A program made the position numbers and the translations under genes. Shown one piece after another: positions 12,471-23,639 of a DNA stretch of 64,000 nucleotides; position 1 is the first letter of the stretch, and each line of letters starts with the position of its first letter. The stretch is taken from positions 5,759,695-5,823,694 of the forward strand of contig OY755190.1 in NCBI GenBank assembly GCA_963576735.1. Reading direction: 5' to 3'. This DNA comes from Bedellia somnulentella. Taxonomy: Eukaryota; Arthropoda; Insecta; Lepidoptera; Bedelliidae. The notes beneath the pieces were generated by a model, which was not told the origin of the DNA, did no database searches, and saw only the letters and a list, made by a program, of their open reading frames with translations.

Positions 12471-13523
12471 ATGGATTTAACTCGTGAACATTTTCGTGCC
12501 ATGATTTTTTACGATTTTCGGCGTGGTCTAACTCAAAAACAGTGCATCGATCAGCTTACTTCAACTTTTGGGGATGAAGCACCCTCAAAGACCACTGTGT
12601 ATCACTGGTTTAGCGAGTTTAATCGTGGACGATCTAAGCTTACTGATGAAATTAAAGAAGGTCGCCCTAAAACGGTCGTTGTACCTCAAAACATCGATGC
12701 TGTCCGGGAACTAATAACTCAAGATCGTCATGTTACATATCGTGAGATAGAGGCATCTCTGGGCATTAGTATGACGAGCATACATAAGATACTTCATGAA
12801 CATTTAGCTGTAAAAAAAATTTGCTCCCGTTGGATTCCGCACAACTTGAGTATTGATCAAAAACAGGCTCGTGTCGATTGGTGCAAAGAAATGTTAAAAA
12901 AATACAACCGTGGTGCGTCAAAAGCTGTTTATAATATCTACACAGGTGACGAATCTTGGATCTACGCTTACGACCCCGAAACTAAGCAGCAGTCCACGGT
13001 GTGGGTGTTCCAAGATGAGCCGAACCCAACAAAAGTTATTCGTGCAAAAAGCACATTGAAGCAAATGGTCGCTTGTTTTTTTGGTATAAATGGCCATGTA
13101 GCTACAGTGCCTTTAGAGAATCGTAAAACTGTTAATTCGGAGTGGTATACGACCATTTGTTTGCCGGAAGTCTTTGAACAAATAAGAAAGACTAACCGAC
13201 AACGTAGAATCATTCTGCATCACGACAATGCTAGCTGTCACAGGTCGGCCGTCACAACTCAGTTTTTAGAAGCTCAAAAGATCGAATTGACAGGTCATCC
13301 GCCGTACAGCCCTGATTTGGCACCCAATGATTTTTATTTATTTCCAAATGTGAAGAAAAAATTACGTGGTCAACGTTTTTCGAGCCGCGAAGAGGCAGTC
13401 GATGCGTTCAAAATGCACGTTTTGGAGATACCTCAGTCTGAGTGGAAAAAGTGCTATGAAAATTGGTTTCAACGCATGCAAAAGTGTATAGATCTGAGCG
13501 GCGAATATTTTGAGAAGCAATAA
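12471..13523 (+). CDS. mariner transposase (D,D34D)
   Basis: A 350-residue intact protein that cuts and pastes the surrounding element in the nucleus. The start is ATG 12471 in a good Kozak setting (CACCACCATGG); the frame is open a little further upstream but without an ATG. The N-terminal ~110 residues carry two predicted helix-turn-helix units that bind the TIRs, the second with MTSIHKILHEHL. A WIPHNL motif near residue 121 matches the mariner WVPHEL signature. Catalytic residues are all present: D160 in TGDESW, D252 in HHDNAS and D287 in YSPDLAPNDF, with exactly 34 residues between the last two, the mariner hallmark. No stop or frameshift interrupts it. The normal length is about 340-350. 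Confidence 0.96.
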   Translation: MDLTREHFRAMIFYDFRRGLTQKQCIDQLTSTFGDEAPSKTTVYHWFSEFNRGRSKLTDEIKEGRPKTVVVPQNIDAVRELITQDRHVTYREIEASLGISMTSIHKILHEHLAVKKICSRWIPHNLSIDQKQARVDWCKEMLKKYNRGASKAVYNIYTGDESWIYAYDPETKQQSTVWVFQDEPNPTKVIRAKSTLKQMVACFFGINGHVATVPLENRKTVNSEWYTTICLPEVFEQIRKTNRQRRIILHHDNASCHRSAVTTQFLEAQKIELTGHPPYSPDLAPNDFYLFPNVKKKLRGQRFSSREEAVDAFKMHVLEIPQSEWKKCYENWFQRMQKCIDLSGEYFEKQ

Positions 13524-13561
13524 AACCATATTAATTGATATATGTTTGTTTCTTTTTTTTA

Positions 13562-13588
13562 TTCCGGATACATAAATAGCAGCCCTCG
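13562..13588 (-). repeat. mariner right terminal inverted repeat
   Basis: Exact reverse complement of the left end, followed by the TA target duplication at 13589-13590. Confidence 0.9.
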
Positions 13589-13590
13589 TA

Positions 13591-15599
13591 TAAATAACAA
13601 AGAGGAAATGTATTTTTGTAAAGAATATGCTCCGAAACCAAATAACCGATTTTAATCATACTTCAATTAATACAATATATCATAAGTCATTACGCTGAAC
13701 GCTATATGGGGGTGAGCAGTGATTGAGCAACCTATATAATTTAAATGATTGCACTACCCGTGCCGAGCGGGGTAGGCCAATCGTTTATTATATTCAATTA
13801 AAGTAACAGTTTATGCTTAAACATAAGATTATTTTCAAACGGATAAACACTTTGTTTGCGTAGAAAATGAAGGAAAATATTTTCTAATACATTAACATTA
13901 TTATTTGTGAATAAGACAATCTCATTGATGCAATCATTTAATTTAAGAAAACTTTAATAACGTTAACCATTAATATTAACGAGTTGCTGCTTAGGCTCCA
14001 GTAAAAACTGAATGCTGCTTTAGATGTCGTTTCTCTCAAGGATTATTTCGTTCAATAATCTCAACGACCCTAATTAAAACCATTATTGCTTTTGTGTAAC
14101 TTCTGTAATTAAGCAGAAAGTTTATAATACCATTGCCAATTTTAGTGTAATTAAACAAATTCGTTGTTGATTTTTTCCTAGTTTCAAACATTTGAAAAAC
14201 TTGTTGGTTGCAAATTGCAATTTTATCTGATCAGGCAAATGACGTAACTCGACTCGATTGATATATGTTTATGAGCACCGTTTACGATCTTTTGTTAGTA
14301 CGCATTGGGATACGTATACAATACATGTAATATTTTATAATCAAATGAAAACGTTATTATAATAATTATTAAATCGAAAAGGTAAATCATGGGAAGCGAA
14401 GGGAAAACCATGTGTTCCAGACCAGGCTGCGTTGTACTTATTCATGTCCCTTTTCACGTGAATGCTCTTTACAGGTAAAAAGTATGTACTTACTTGGGAG
14501 AGCAGCTGATAAAAAAAGCCGCGTTATTTTCTAAAAGCTGTGGTGTATCAGCTACTGTTTTAGGAATACACGATGTAAATGTGTAGATGAGACATTGAGT
14601 AATAAATAACTTAAAATTACGAGTATCATCTAGTAGATATATCACACTACCGAGGTTCAATTATGTTTAATTTCAGTAAACTTATTTAAAGTTAATAAAA
14701 GAACACTCATTAATTTTGACTTAAAAAAAGGTATTTATTGCTTACCAAAGTTCTGTCCAACCAAAACAATTAACAACTTAGTGATATCAACAATTGGTGC
14801 TATAGTAAAAGCGTTTATTATTGTAGTCTAAGCATTGCGATAGACCAAGTCAATGGCCTTATTAATTGGATCTTTTGTGGATGTTGCGTAACCGTTGCCT
14901 ACATTTTATTGGAATCAATGAATACGTGTTTATTGTTTTAAAAGGAAAACAATGACCTTTATTGTGATCTAACAACTTATTTATATGTCTAGAGTTATTT
15001 AATTGTTACGTAAATACTTAGAAAATTCAAGCTATTTGAAAATGCAAGTCGTGTCGTCACATAGCAAATGAAGCTATGAATTTGTTATTATTGTTCGGAG
15101 TTGGCACGAATTCTAAGGTAGTAATACTGACATTTACTTGAATATCAAATATGAAACTTCCGATGATTTTATTCTTTTTAAAATTTGTCTATATAGGTGC
15201 GATGCGTATTTTCTTTAAAAAAACAGATAACTTCCTGTTTTTAAGGGGGTCCTATGCTCTCCTGGAGAGCGCTGAGTGTGCTGAGTTTTTGATAGATTGA
15301 TATGGACTTAGGTAGTGATTAATAATTCAATTTCTCCAAGAACTTCTCTGTACTATTTCAAATTTACACGGTCAAAAAAGGATATGCAAAACTGTATGTA
15401 CCCTGAAATTCATGCAAGAATTTTATACATATGAAGGTGTGTTTTGGCTTTTATACCTTTCAATTAAATTCTTTGTTCAAACCCTTAGTTAACTGCTGAA
15501 ATACTGTTAAAATTGTAAGCAGTAGTTATTCAAGTGATAAATTCACGGCATCTTTTACACAAAAACGTTTAATCTTAAAATAGTCAGAAGTCTGTGGGA
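13591..15599. other. AT-rich stretch, nothing recognised
   Basis: No protein-like frame, RNA gene or repeat from the families in this window was seen, apart from short low-complexity runs. Confidence 0.45.
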
Positions 15600-16545
15600 C
15601 TGGTTGAGGTCACGATAGGCCTTACAGGAATAATATATGAGCGCCCACGTAAAATACCAATGCTTGGCTTGAACGCTGTCTATGTATTCCCTTATGTTAT
15701 GTTATTCATCGAGCCTTAAAGAAGTTGCTGATAAAACGAGGATTACATTTAAAGACGAGAGGTCACTCATATCTGCTCGTGATACCAAAGCATCGCACTA
15801 CTGCGTTTCGGGGAAGCTTTCGATTCGCAGCTTCAAAGTGTTGGAACGATTTACCACCACCATTACACGATCTCAACTCTGTTGACACTTTTAAATTTAA
15901 ACTTAAACGATTATTATTATCACTTCAATCTTTACTATAGTTGTACCTCATATCATATAATATAGTACCTATCTATTATAAATTTATATTCCCATTTTAT
16001 TTTAAGTTTTATATATATACACAAAATATAATCTTCACATTTTGTTATAAATTTTATTTCATTACTATAATATATTTAATATTTTCACGTGTATCTTTTG
16101 CTATTTTTGAAATGGAACAGAATTTGGTTTTGTTTTATTTGGTTGATAGAAGGGTGTCGTTTGTGCAAGGCGGAGATATTGCTGAGGTTTTATTTATAAA
16201 ACTTAACAATTGTGCTGTTATGTTTGATGTTTGAACCAATTTCCATTCTTACCTAATTATTTTTGTGTCCTTATGTATTTGGACTGTATGAATGTTAACG
16301 GTAAATGTTTGCTTTTTATTTATATAAATATATACGCTACATAGAGCATCATGTTTTTAATGTTGTCAGACTAACTGGTGCTGGCTGAAAACCAGCGTGC
16401 AGCAGCTGACGTGTCCTGCGAGACACGCGGCTGAGGCACATATGCTGAGCCAGAACCAATTTGGCAATATGATATTTGTATGATTTTTGATTGTAATTTT
16501 TATTTTGATCTTGCCAAATAAATTATTTTTCTTTCTTTCTTAAAT
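15600..16545 (+). mobile_element. 3' end of a non-LTR retrotransposon (LINE)
   Basis: 15728-15940 reads the typical C-terminus of a LINE reverse-transcriptase protein: an RG-rich start, then FRFAASKCWNDLPPPL, then VDTFKFKLKRLLLS and a stop at 15938-15940. About 30 codons of the same protein (EYERP-like to YVFPYVMLF) lie just upstream in a different frame, so a frameshift breaks the gene. The 3' UTR follows, with the CTGGCTGAAAACCAGCGTGC segment and a TTGCCAAATAAATTATTTTT tail near 16510-16540. It fits the CR1/jockey-like LINE group. 5'-truncated and inactive. Confidence 0.75.
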
Positions 16546-16875
16546 ATTTTCTTATTTTCATTCCTTAATCGTTTGGACTAATAAATAAACAAATACTTAT
16601 AAAATGGCATTGGTAGAACAGCACTAAAAATCCAATCGGAGTGAATGCATTAACATAGTTTGTGTTGTACTTGTACGTACTTGTGTGTACTGGATTTGTT
16701 TAGAGATTTCCCTCATTATAATTAGCTAGAGAATCAGTTGAATTAATAAAGCAGCTGGGAATGAGCGCCGAAATAAAATGGAGCGGACACTTCAATTGAG
16801 CGTGATTGGTTACGATGAACCTACTTCTGAGTTTGGTCACGTCGACACATTTCTACTACGATTATCACAACCGTA

Positions 16876-17222
16876 ATAGCTCAATGGGTAGAACACCGGT
16901 TATCGTGCAAATGACTAATGTTCAAATCCCGGGTCGGGCCTACACCGATTTGTCTTTTCTAAAGACATATGTGTGGTTAATATATCTTGGTTGTTAACGG
17001 TGAGGGAAAACATCGTGAGGAAACCCACATGTCTGAGTTGTACTTAGTCCTGTGACAGTGTAGTCGTACAAAACGGTGATAGGCCTGCCCCCTATCGCGT
17101 GAGTACACTTTACATGCAAAACGGTACTCTGAACACCAGGTGACAAAGTCACGTGATCTTCAGAAGTACTAGTACCTCTGCCAACCCCTTGGAGGATATT
17201 CGGCTCGAACATTTTTGTTATG
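16876..17222 (+). repeat. tRNA-derived SINE family B, near full length
   Basis: Begins with a tRNA-like head: a pol III A-box-like TAGCTCAATGGGTAGAACAC and a B-box-like TGTTCAAATCCC. It continues with GTGAGGGAAAACATCGTGAG, GTCACGTGATCTTCAGAAG and an end near GGATATTCGGC. A/B-box spacing as in a tRNA gene shows how such an element is transcribed. Confidence 0.8.
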
Positions 17223-17294
17223 TTATGATTGTCACAACACAGCTCAACTTTTGTATTTGTTGTTGTGATGTTCAGTTAATTGGGAATCAGCTGT

Positions 17295-17430
17295 GTTCTG
17301 TCGGCTTAGAATAGTAGTAAGGGTTTGGGGCCTTGTTAAGTGATGTGGCTGGAGACCCACCACCAATGATACTTTATTTCATCAACATCCATAACTGGCT
17401 GAGCCATTGTTTACTCAGACTCTAACTTAT
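17295..17430 (-). repeat. SINE-like family A, diverged copy (reverse)
   Basis: Reads TGTCGGCTTAGAATAGTAGT, GTGGCTGGAGACCCACCACC and ATAACTGGCTGAGCC, with several deletions relative to other copies. Confidence 0.6.
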
Positions 17431-17904
17431 CCTTACATGAAAAATAAGAGTCCGTTAGATCTTTCAGTTACACTACCTCAGAGTTACCCTGCTACTTCAA
17501 CACTCAATAATAATTAATTTACACAGATAGAATATCGGTCAAGAATGACTGGCAAACATTACTCTGCGACATTTAAAATTTTATTCATTCTTAAACATTT
17601 ACCATTTTATTTATTCCTAACACATCTATCTTCTCATACACTACCGATGTGAAACTTTAATTGATCTTAACTGTAGTAAAGAAGCCTATAAAACGTTTTA
17701 TTTCCACGCCGTCCTCATTGCGACCACAGTATTTCCTCACCAACACATTACGTTCACTCAATTGTCTTAGATAGCTGTTCGAACGTCTAGGAAAATATCA
17801 ACAGCACATTTAATACGAATATGATGTGCATTTGTTTCCATGAGTGGCGAACATGCAATTCTTGCGTCAGTTTTACTACCGCGTTGAACTAAGATTTTAT
17901 TACA

Positions 17905-18076
17905 TACATATATATATATATACTCACGGTTTAAAGGGGTAGCCAGAGCTTCAGAGTCAGAAAATTCTTCAACCACTTTTGGAAGTTAAGTGGGGAAAGT
18001 TTCCGACCGCATTGCACAAAAATCACTTAAAAAGTCCCGATACCCTTAGTCGCCTCTTACGATCACCCATGGGAAG
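17905..18076 (+). repeat. SINE-like family A copy
   Basis: Starts in a TACATA/TATATA tract followed by ACTCACGG, then GGGGTAGCCAGAGCTTCAGA, and ends at CTCTTACGATCACCCATGGG. A second short family A piece lies near 18145-18195. Confidence 0.7.
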
Positions 18077-18195
18077 ATTTTATTATTACTGATCAAAATG
18101 GGATAATCAGAGCTTCCTAATTAAGTAGTACATTGAAGTAAAATAAAGGATACTTGGTGATGGGCCTCCAGCTACATCATTTAAAAATCCACAAA

Positions 18196-19779
18196 AGAAA
18201 AAAATACTAGTTTTAATAAAAACGATTGGCGAATCTGTATGGTAGTAGTAAAAATAGAAGATGTAATTTTGAGTCTCATAGTGACATTCGTTCAAATAAA
18301 GAAACAAATAAATGGTAGAAAACATATAGGGCGAATGACGCTTAAAGCAAAATATGTTTTATTATGAGTCAACGCATTGCCGTCGCACATGTTAACTAAT
18401 ATTGAGTCAGTTAGTGGGAATAACCCATCTTTTATATATTAAGGTGATAATAGGTTCTCGTTAGAGAAATGAAGTCATTCGTGAGTTATAAATGTATGTA
18501 TATATCTATGTTATAATATAGAAAACTTGTCTGTATCAGACAAGCTTAAATGAAGAGGTCGAAAAGTCTGCGTTTGCTAGTGATACTGCGAAAATAATTA
18601 TGGGGTTGGGGACGATTTTATGGAATCAAAATGATAATGAAAGTAATTCTCTTCCTTCTCTGTAAGTAGCTTAGTATATGACTATTTATATGCAATAAGG
18701 ATCGTTTTACTATATAGTCTGATACACAAAATGTCATGGAAATAATCCCATTGGCAAAGCTTAAATTATTTTTTACTAATTAATATAAAGAAAATGGTTC
18801 ATTTATTTCCATACCTAAACTAAATATTAACACTAAACATATAAGTGACATGGATTTAGGCATGTAATTTCAAATATTGACAACGCATGCTCTTGACTTC
18901 AATACAATACTTCGAAGTCCTTGACAAAATGCGTAGATTGTAATGTAATCTAGACAATGCAAATGTTTGCACTCATTAAAATTGTATTGTCTAAAAAATG
19001 TGCTAATGCAATGCTAAATATTGATTGTGTTTAATCCTGACTAGAATGGAACACCTTTTGGACCCTAATGAGTCGTGTGCATTGTTATTGCTCTACTGGT
19101 CTATTTTTTTATATTGAAAGAATGTGCTAGCTGGCTATCAATAGATAATGGTTTGATCCTTCACCTATATACATTTGTCTCGTATCAAACTTCTTCAAAA
19201 TATTATTAAAAACCTCAATTCTGAACTGTATCTAAATATGTAGATCTCATTTTATGCTTTTTATATTAACCCTAATTTTTCAGTCTTATTCGAGAAATCT
19301 GGTCCCATTAATGCCAAAAAATTGAAACAGGTCGATCCCAGTAGTAATAGGCTGCATAAGAGTATTTTTAATACTAGTTACTCCTTAATACATAAACTAT
19401 CTGCTAGTGAAAATCCTGTCATAATTGGTCCATTCGTTTCAGAAGTTAGGCTCTGTTTTCTGTTCTTTTGAAAATTGTTGAATGTTAACTTTGAGGACGT
19501 ATCTCTAGTATTCAGTGTATTTGGGGGCCATTTAAAAAGCCTCCCCAGGTCACATTCGAAACACCCACACATTACATCTAGTTCATTCTTGTTTCTCTTA
19601 GGGATGTTATAAACAAATAATAATATATATTTGGGAGAAAAATCATACTTACATGATAAAATAAGGCGCTTCATACAAAACAATTGCGTAAAATTACATT
19701 AAGGCCTGTGCAAAACTATACCAGGTCGCCGGTCGTCCTTCAGATTTTTATCGGAGTCAAGCTGCATTTTTATCTCTCA
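18196..19779. other. No gene recognised
   Basis: AT-rich. A 101-codon open frame on the - strand (19378-19683) has no domain I recognise and no supporting splice or repeat context. I do not call it a gene. Confidence 0.4.
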
Positions 19780-20145
19780 AACTCAAACTTTCACGCTGTA
19801 TAGCCCCGAAAAAGTTGGCAGAGGTACTAATAGATCTGAACATCACGGGACATTGTCACCTGGTGTTCAAAGTATCTATGTTTTGCTTGGACAGTGTAGT
19901 CACGTGACTATCACGTGATAGGGGCAGGCCTATCGCCATTTTATACGAATACACTGTCGTATGACAAAGTACAACTTAGCCATGTGGGTTTCCTCACGAT
20001 TTTTTCCCTCACCGTTAACAAACATGATAAATTACCACACATATGACTTTAGAAAAGGCAAATTGTTGTAGGCTGACCCGGGATTTGAACCCTCATCGTC
20101 TGCACGATAAGCGGTGTTCTACCCACTGAGCTATCACGGATTTTA
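19780..20145 (-). repeat. tRNA-derived SINE family B, near full length (reverse)
   Basis: Reverse orientation copy: TTCACGCTGTATAGCCCCG at the left, the CACGTGATAGGGGCAGGCC block, CACGATTTTTTCCCTCACC, and a tRNA-like head at the right with GGATTTGAACCC (B-box side) and TACCCACTGAGCTATCA (A-box side). Confidence 0.8.
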
Positions 20146-20829
20146 TTTATCCTTGATCATTTCTGTTATTACTGTGCAGAAAAGAAAGGTGACAGTAAAG
20201 TTTATGCCAAATATCATAATACATATACGTTTTTTAATCTATGGCCAAATATATATAGAGCCAATGCTTATGATACTGTCAGTGTAGGAAGATCGTGAAA
20301 TACGAATCGTAATTAGCAGAGAATGTGCGAAATAAAATATAACAGCAGGTATACAGAAATGATTGTAACAGAAGTGCTAGACGTTTGCTAGGCTCAAAGG
20401 CGATTGATAGCCTCAGCCTACCTTAATCGGAATAGTCCTAGTATCAAGAATGTCTATAAGTGAAATATCCATTGAAATAGTGATCATTGTTACGACAATA
20501 GACGTAATGTCTGTTTGGTTGTCATTCATTAAAATATTCACACGATGTCACGAGCGTTCTTCGCCAGACATGGCCGGTTCACTTCAATTGTATTTAGTTA
20601 GGAGTTTTGGTATTCTAAGCGTACAGCTTACGATTGTTTTAATATTTAGCATATTACTCACATTCGGTCATCACCCATCCTGGGAATTTTTGCTTTATTA
20701 ACTAAGTAATGCGTTTTTTGTCGTTGATATGGTAGAAGTTTTAAAATATTGTGACTATTACATTAAAATTAGATGTAAGCGATGTTTCGTTATTTATAAA
20801 AATCTGCTGAACATTTAAAGAAGCCTTAG

Positions 20830-21060
20830 TTATTCTTTACTTTATCAGCTATCTGCTTGCCCCGTCAAAATCGGTCTAGCCGTTTCAGAGATTAGCCGGA
20901 AAAAATACACAAATATTAAAAATAGTCTTTTGGTATATGTGCCGTGCATACATGTAAAAGCGTTAATTCACAAACAGACACTAAAATTTTATTTGTTTCT
21001 ATAAATATAAGGCTTGCTTTTTCGCTCTGATACTAATGAAGTTTTCTTGCTAATCAAGAA
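20830..21060. repeat. Probable lepidopteran interspersed repeat fragment
   Basis: Contains CCCCGTCAAAATCGGTCTAG followed by CCGTTTCAGAGATTAGCCGG, a phrase I associate with repeats scattered in moth and butterfly genomes. There is no second copy in this window, so the call rests on recognition only. Confidence 0.4.
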
Positions 21061-21154
21061 AAACTTATTTCCTGAAAGATTCAAATAGATTTTAATAGAT
21101 TTGGCAAATAACCACCACGGAAATGTTTAAATTAGTTTTTTCTATGCATATTCT

Positions 21155-21240
21155 ATACAGTCCCACTGCTGGGCAAAGGCCTCCCCCTGTTGAGTCCACA
21201 CGTCCCGGCTCTGTGCCACCTCCGGCCACCCCGGCAAAAA
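21155..21240 (+). repeat. LINE-like fragment
   Basis: Has CCCACTGCTGGGCAAAGGCC followed by TCCCCCTGTTGAGTCC. A related phrase occurs at 51744-51780 (CTACTGCTGGCCATAGGCCT), which supports a shared repeat origin. Confidence 0.5.
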
Positions 21241-21483
21241 CACTATAGTAAAGGCTACATAAAAAAAAACTATACAGTTATTTTTTATTACTTTACTGTA
21301 AATTTTTATGACGCGTGTACGGTGTTATTTACAATTTCTCATATTATATTTGATTACTGTTATTTTAAATATATAATAGCACAGCAGATTACAATTACGG
21401 ATTTTGGTTCTACAATGTTCATTATTCATAAAATTACTTTGATATTTATGTTAATGAAGCAGTATTTGTCTAGTATGTGTAGT

Positions 21484-21645
21484 GACATACATACATACAT
21501 ATACTCAAGCCATTATTTTCCACTGGGGTAGGCGAAGACTATGGTACTCTACTTTGTACGATCCTGGCAAACATCTCTAACTTCGTCCCTATTCATCAAT
21601 GTTTTCATACATGCTCTTTTATTCTTCTTACTACGGAAAACTGCC
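21484..21645 (+). repeat. SINE-like family C, near full length
   Basis: Runs from a CATA microsatellite and ATACTCAAGCCATTATTTTC, through ACTTTGTACGATCCTGGCAA and ACATCTCTAACTTCGTCC, to GCTCTTTTATTCTTCTTACT. The Harbinger-type MITE lies directly next to it. Confidence 0.75.
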
Positions 21646-21903
21646 TTAGGGCCGGCGCTGACTGCCGGCATGGCATGGCAAAGGATTTCGGTACAGATAT
21701 AGCATTTTTAATCTTATTACCATGAGTATAGAATTCATTTTACTTTATTTTGACACAACGATGCCGACGTTCTGTCCTACCGCGGCCTCCCTCGGCATCG
21801 TTGTGTCAAAATGAATTCTATACCCATGGTAATAAGATTAAAAATGCTATATCTGTACCGAAATGCTTTGCCATGCCATGCCGGCAGTCAGCGCCGGCCC
21901 TTA
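21646..21903. mobile_element. Harbinger-type palindromic MITE
   Basis: The element spans 21649-21900 (252 bp) with TTA on both sides (21646-21648 and 21901-21903), the target site of PIF/Harbinger transposons. The arms of about 108 bases are near-perfect inverted repeats starting GGGCCGGCGCTGACTGCCGG, separated by about 35 bases. There is no coding capacity, so it depends on a transposase elsewhere. Confidence 0.8.
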
Positions 21904-22406
21904 TTGAGCAAACTCTCAATTTGGTATGTGTAGTGACTAATTCTACTAAATCTAATTATGCGCGCTGTTTCAGGAGACCAAAGACATTATTTATTATGTG
22001 GTTAATAGTTTATAATAATAATCTTAGTCGCCTCTTGTGATAGCCGTGGTTACTCGGGAACTATTGTTTTATTGTGATAAAGATGAAATGGCAACATCCT
22101 TCCTACACCTTGCAAATAGCGCTTGATGACTAATCAATTAGTTTATTATTCTTCATATCTCGTAGAATTATTAAAATATTCATTATTGGTGAGTAAGAAT
22201 TTCACTACGGTTGCATACGTGTACGATTTACTTATTTTTTAAGCACAATGGATTCATTCTTGTTATAAAGAAAAATATTATTCAGGAATCTAACTGGAAT
22301 CAATCACATTCGTTTGTTCTGCTATATTATATTATAATCGCTTTTGTAATTTTCTGTGGTATATAAATAAACATTTAAATGCATTGATAAAAAAAACAAT
22401 CATAAC

Positions 22407-22575
22407 TCATACGTACATACATATACCCACGGCCATAAATCCATAAAAGGGGTAGCCAGAGCTTCAGAATCAGAAAATTCTTCAGCCACTTTTGGAAGTT
22501 GAGCGGGGAAAAGATTGTAAAATAAATGGTTTTGTTGATGGGTCTCCAACCTCATATCTCCTACTATTTTAAGTA
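22407..22575 (+). repeat. SINE-like family A copy
   Basis: TACATACATATACCCACGGC, AAGGGGTAGCCAGAGCTTCA and GTTGATGGGTCTCCAACCTC mark a + family A copy that lacks the last third. Confidence 0.7.
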
Positions 22576-22748
22576 ACAACAAAACCCGTACTAGCTTAGT
22601 TTTCTAATTAATTAATTGCACCGAAACATACAAGGAATCCAAAACAAAGCTGCCAACAAAAATGGTGCAGTGATGTAAGCGTGAAAGTGATGTATTGCGC
22701 CGTCGTTTGTCATTCGACATAATGCTCGCTGGATGTGACCTGCATCGC

Positions 22749-23363
22749 GGTCAATTGGCCTAGACCTCGCTTTTATAACATACCCTTTTTATATTATAAA
22801 TCGATAAAGGACATCAAACTAAACAACTTTGCCCATGGAATGCCTATCTAAAATATTGTAATTTTCAAAAAAATATAATAATTAAAAATTGTCGTACCTA
22901 GTTCAAACTGAGAATGTATAGAATGAGAATCTTTGCTTCAGTGAAAATAAGAAATATGAAAAAAACATCTGATCTATGCTTTTTGCTCTGTAAACAAAAA
23001 CATAACCTCTTTCCGTATTTTCCAGTTCAATCGCTCGCTTACCCGTTTATTTTCATGATATTATTTTTCAACGACGATCAATACAACTGGAAAATACCGA
23101 AAGAAGTTATATTTTTGTTTACAGAGCGAAAAGCATAGATCAAATGTTTTTTTTATATTTCTTATTTTCACTGAAGCAAAGATTCTCATTCTATACATTC
23201 TCAGTTTGAACTAGGTACGACAATTTTTAATTATTATATTTTTTTGAAAATTACAATATTTTAGATAGGCATTCCATGGGCAAAGTTGTTTAGTTTGATG
23301 TCCTTAATCGATTTATAATATAAAAAGGGTATGTTATAAAAGCGAGGTCTAGGCCAATTGACC
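22749..23363. mobile_element. Large foldback (palindromic) element, copy 1
   Basis: Two arms of about 275-280 bases (about 22749-23027 and 23083-23363) are nearly perfect reverse complements around a short central segment. The outer ends read GGTCAATTGGCCTAGACC and its complement. A related element with the same ends lies at 63172-63601. Open frames in it are by-products of the palindrome. No transposase and no clear target duplication was seen, so the class is uncertain. Confidence 0.85.
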
Positions 23364-23419
23364 CAGTACGTGGACTATTTTGTACTTATCATATAGAGGC
23401 GTTATTACACTAATTGGTT

Positions 23420-23625
23420 ATCAATTTGTTGTAGTATTGTCATGTGTACGGTGAGAAAAAACATCCTAAACTAAGTTGTCCTTAGTCATGTTCGTCCAAA
23501 GACGATGGGCCTGCCCCCTATCAGGTGGATGCACTGTCCAAGTAAAACGTGGGTACTCTGCACATTAGGTGAACGACATTTCACATGATATTACGAAACA
23601 TTAGTATCTCTGCCAAATATTATGT
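23420..23625 (+). repeat. SINE family B fragment
   Basis: Diverged + family B piece with GGTGAGAAAAAACATCC, GGGCCTGCCCCCTATCA and AAAACGTGGGTACTCTGC. Confidence 0.6.
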
Positions 23626-23639
23626 TGTAATTGGTATGC

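Larger units (their letters stand above)
12296..13590 (+). mobile_element. Complete mariner DNA transposon
   Basis: The element spans 12298-13588 (1291 bp) between TA dinucleotides at 12296-12297 and 13589-13590, the target-site duplication expected of Tc1/mariner. The terminal inverted repeats begin CGAGGGCTGCTATTTATGTA and are identical for about 27 bases at both ends. One uninterrupted transposase gene fills the interior with short non-coding flanks. Size, TA target, short TIRs and the D,D34D transposase all fit the mariner family. Intact ends plus an intact gene suggest recent insertion and possibly activity, which is inference. Confidence 0.95.

Noticed and set aside
19378..19683. 101-codon open frame on the - strand
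   Set aside because: No recognised domain, no splice sites or upstream exon fitting it, and AT-rich composition. Chance or an unrecognised transposon relic.
20450..20701. 83-codon frame with hydrophobic stretches
   Set aside because: Looks like a membrane peptide, but AT-rich DNA often gives this. No splice sites, homologue or context.
21190..21531. 113-codon + strand frame
   Set aside because: Starts in a LINE-like fragment and ends in family C. No coherent protein.
22914..23138. 74-codon frame inside the 22.7-kb palindrome
   Set aside because: Lies across the arm and loop of the foldback element. Low-complexity, hydrophobic peptide without a family.
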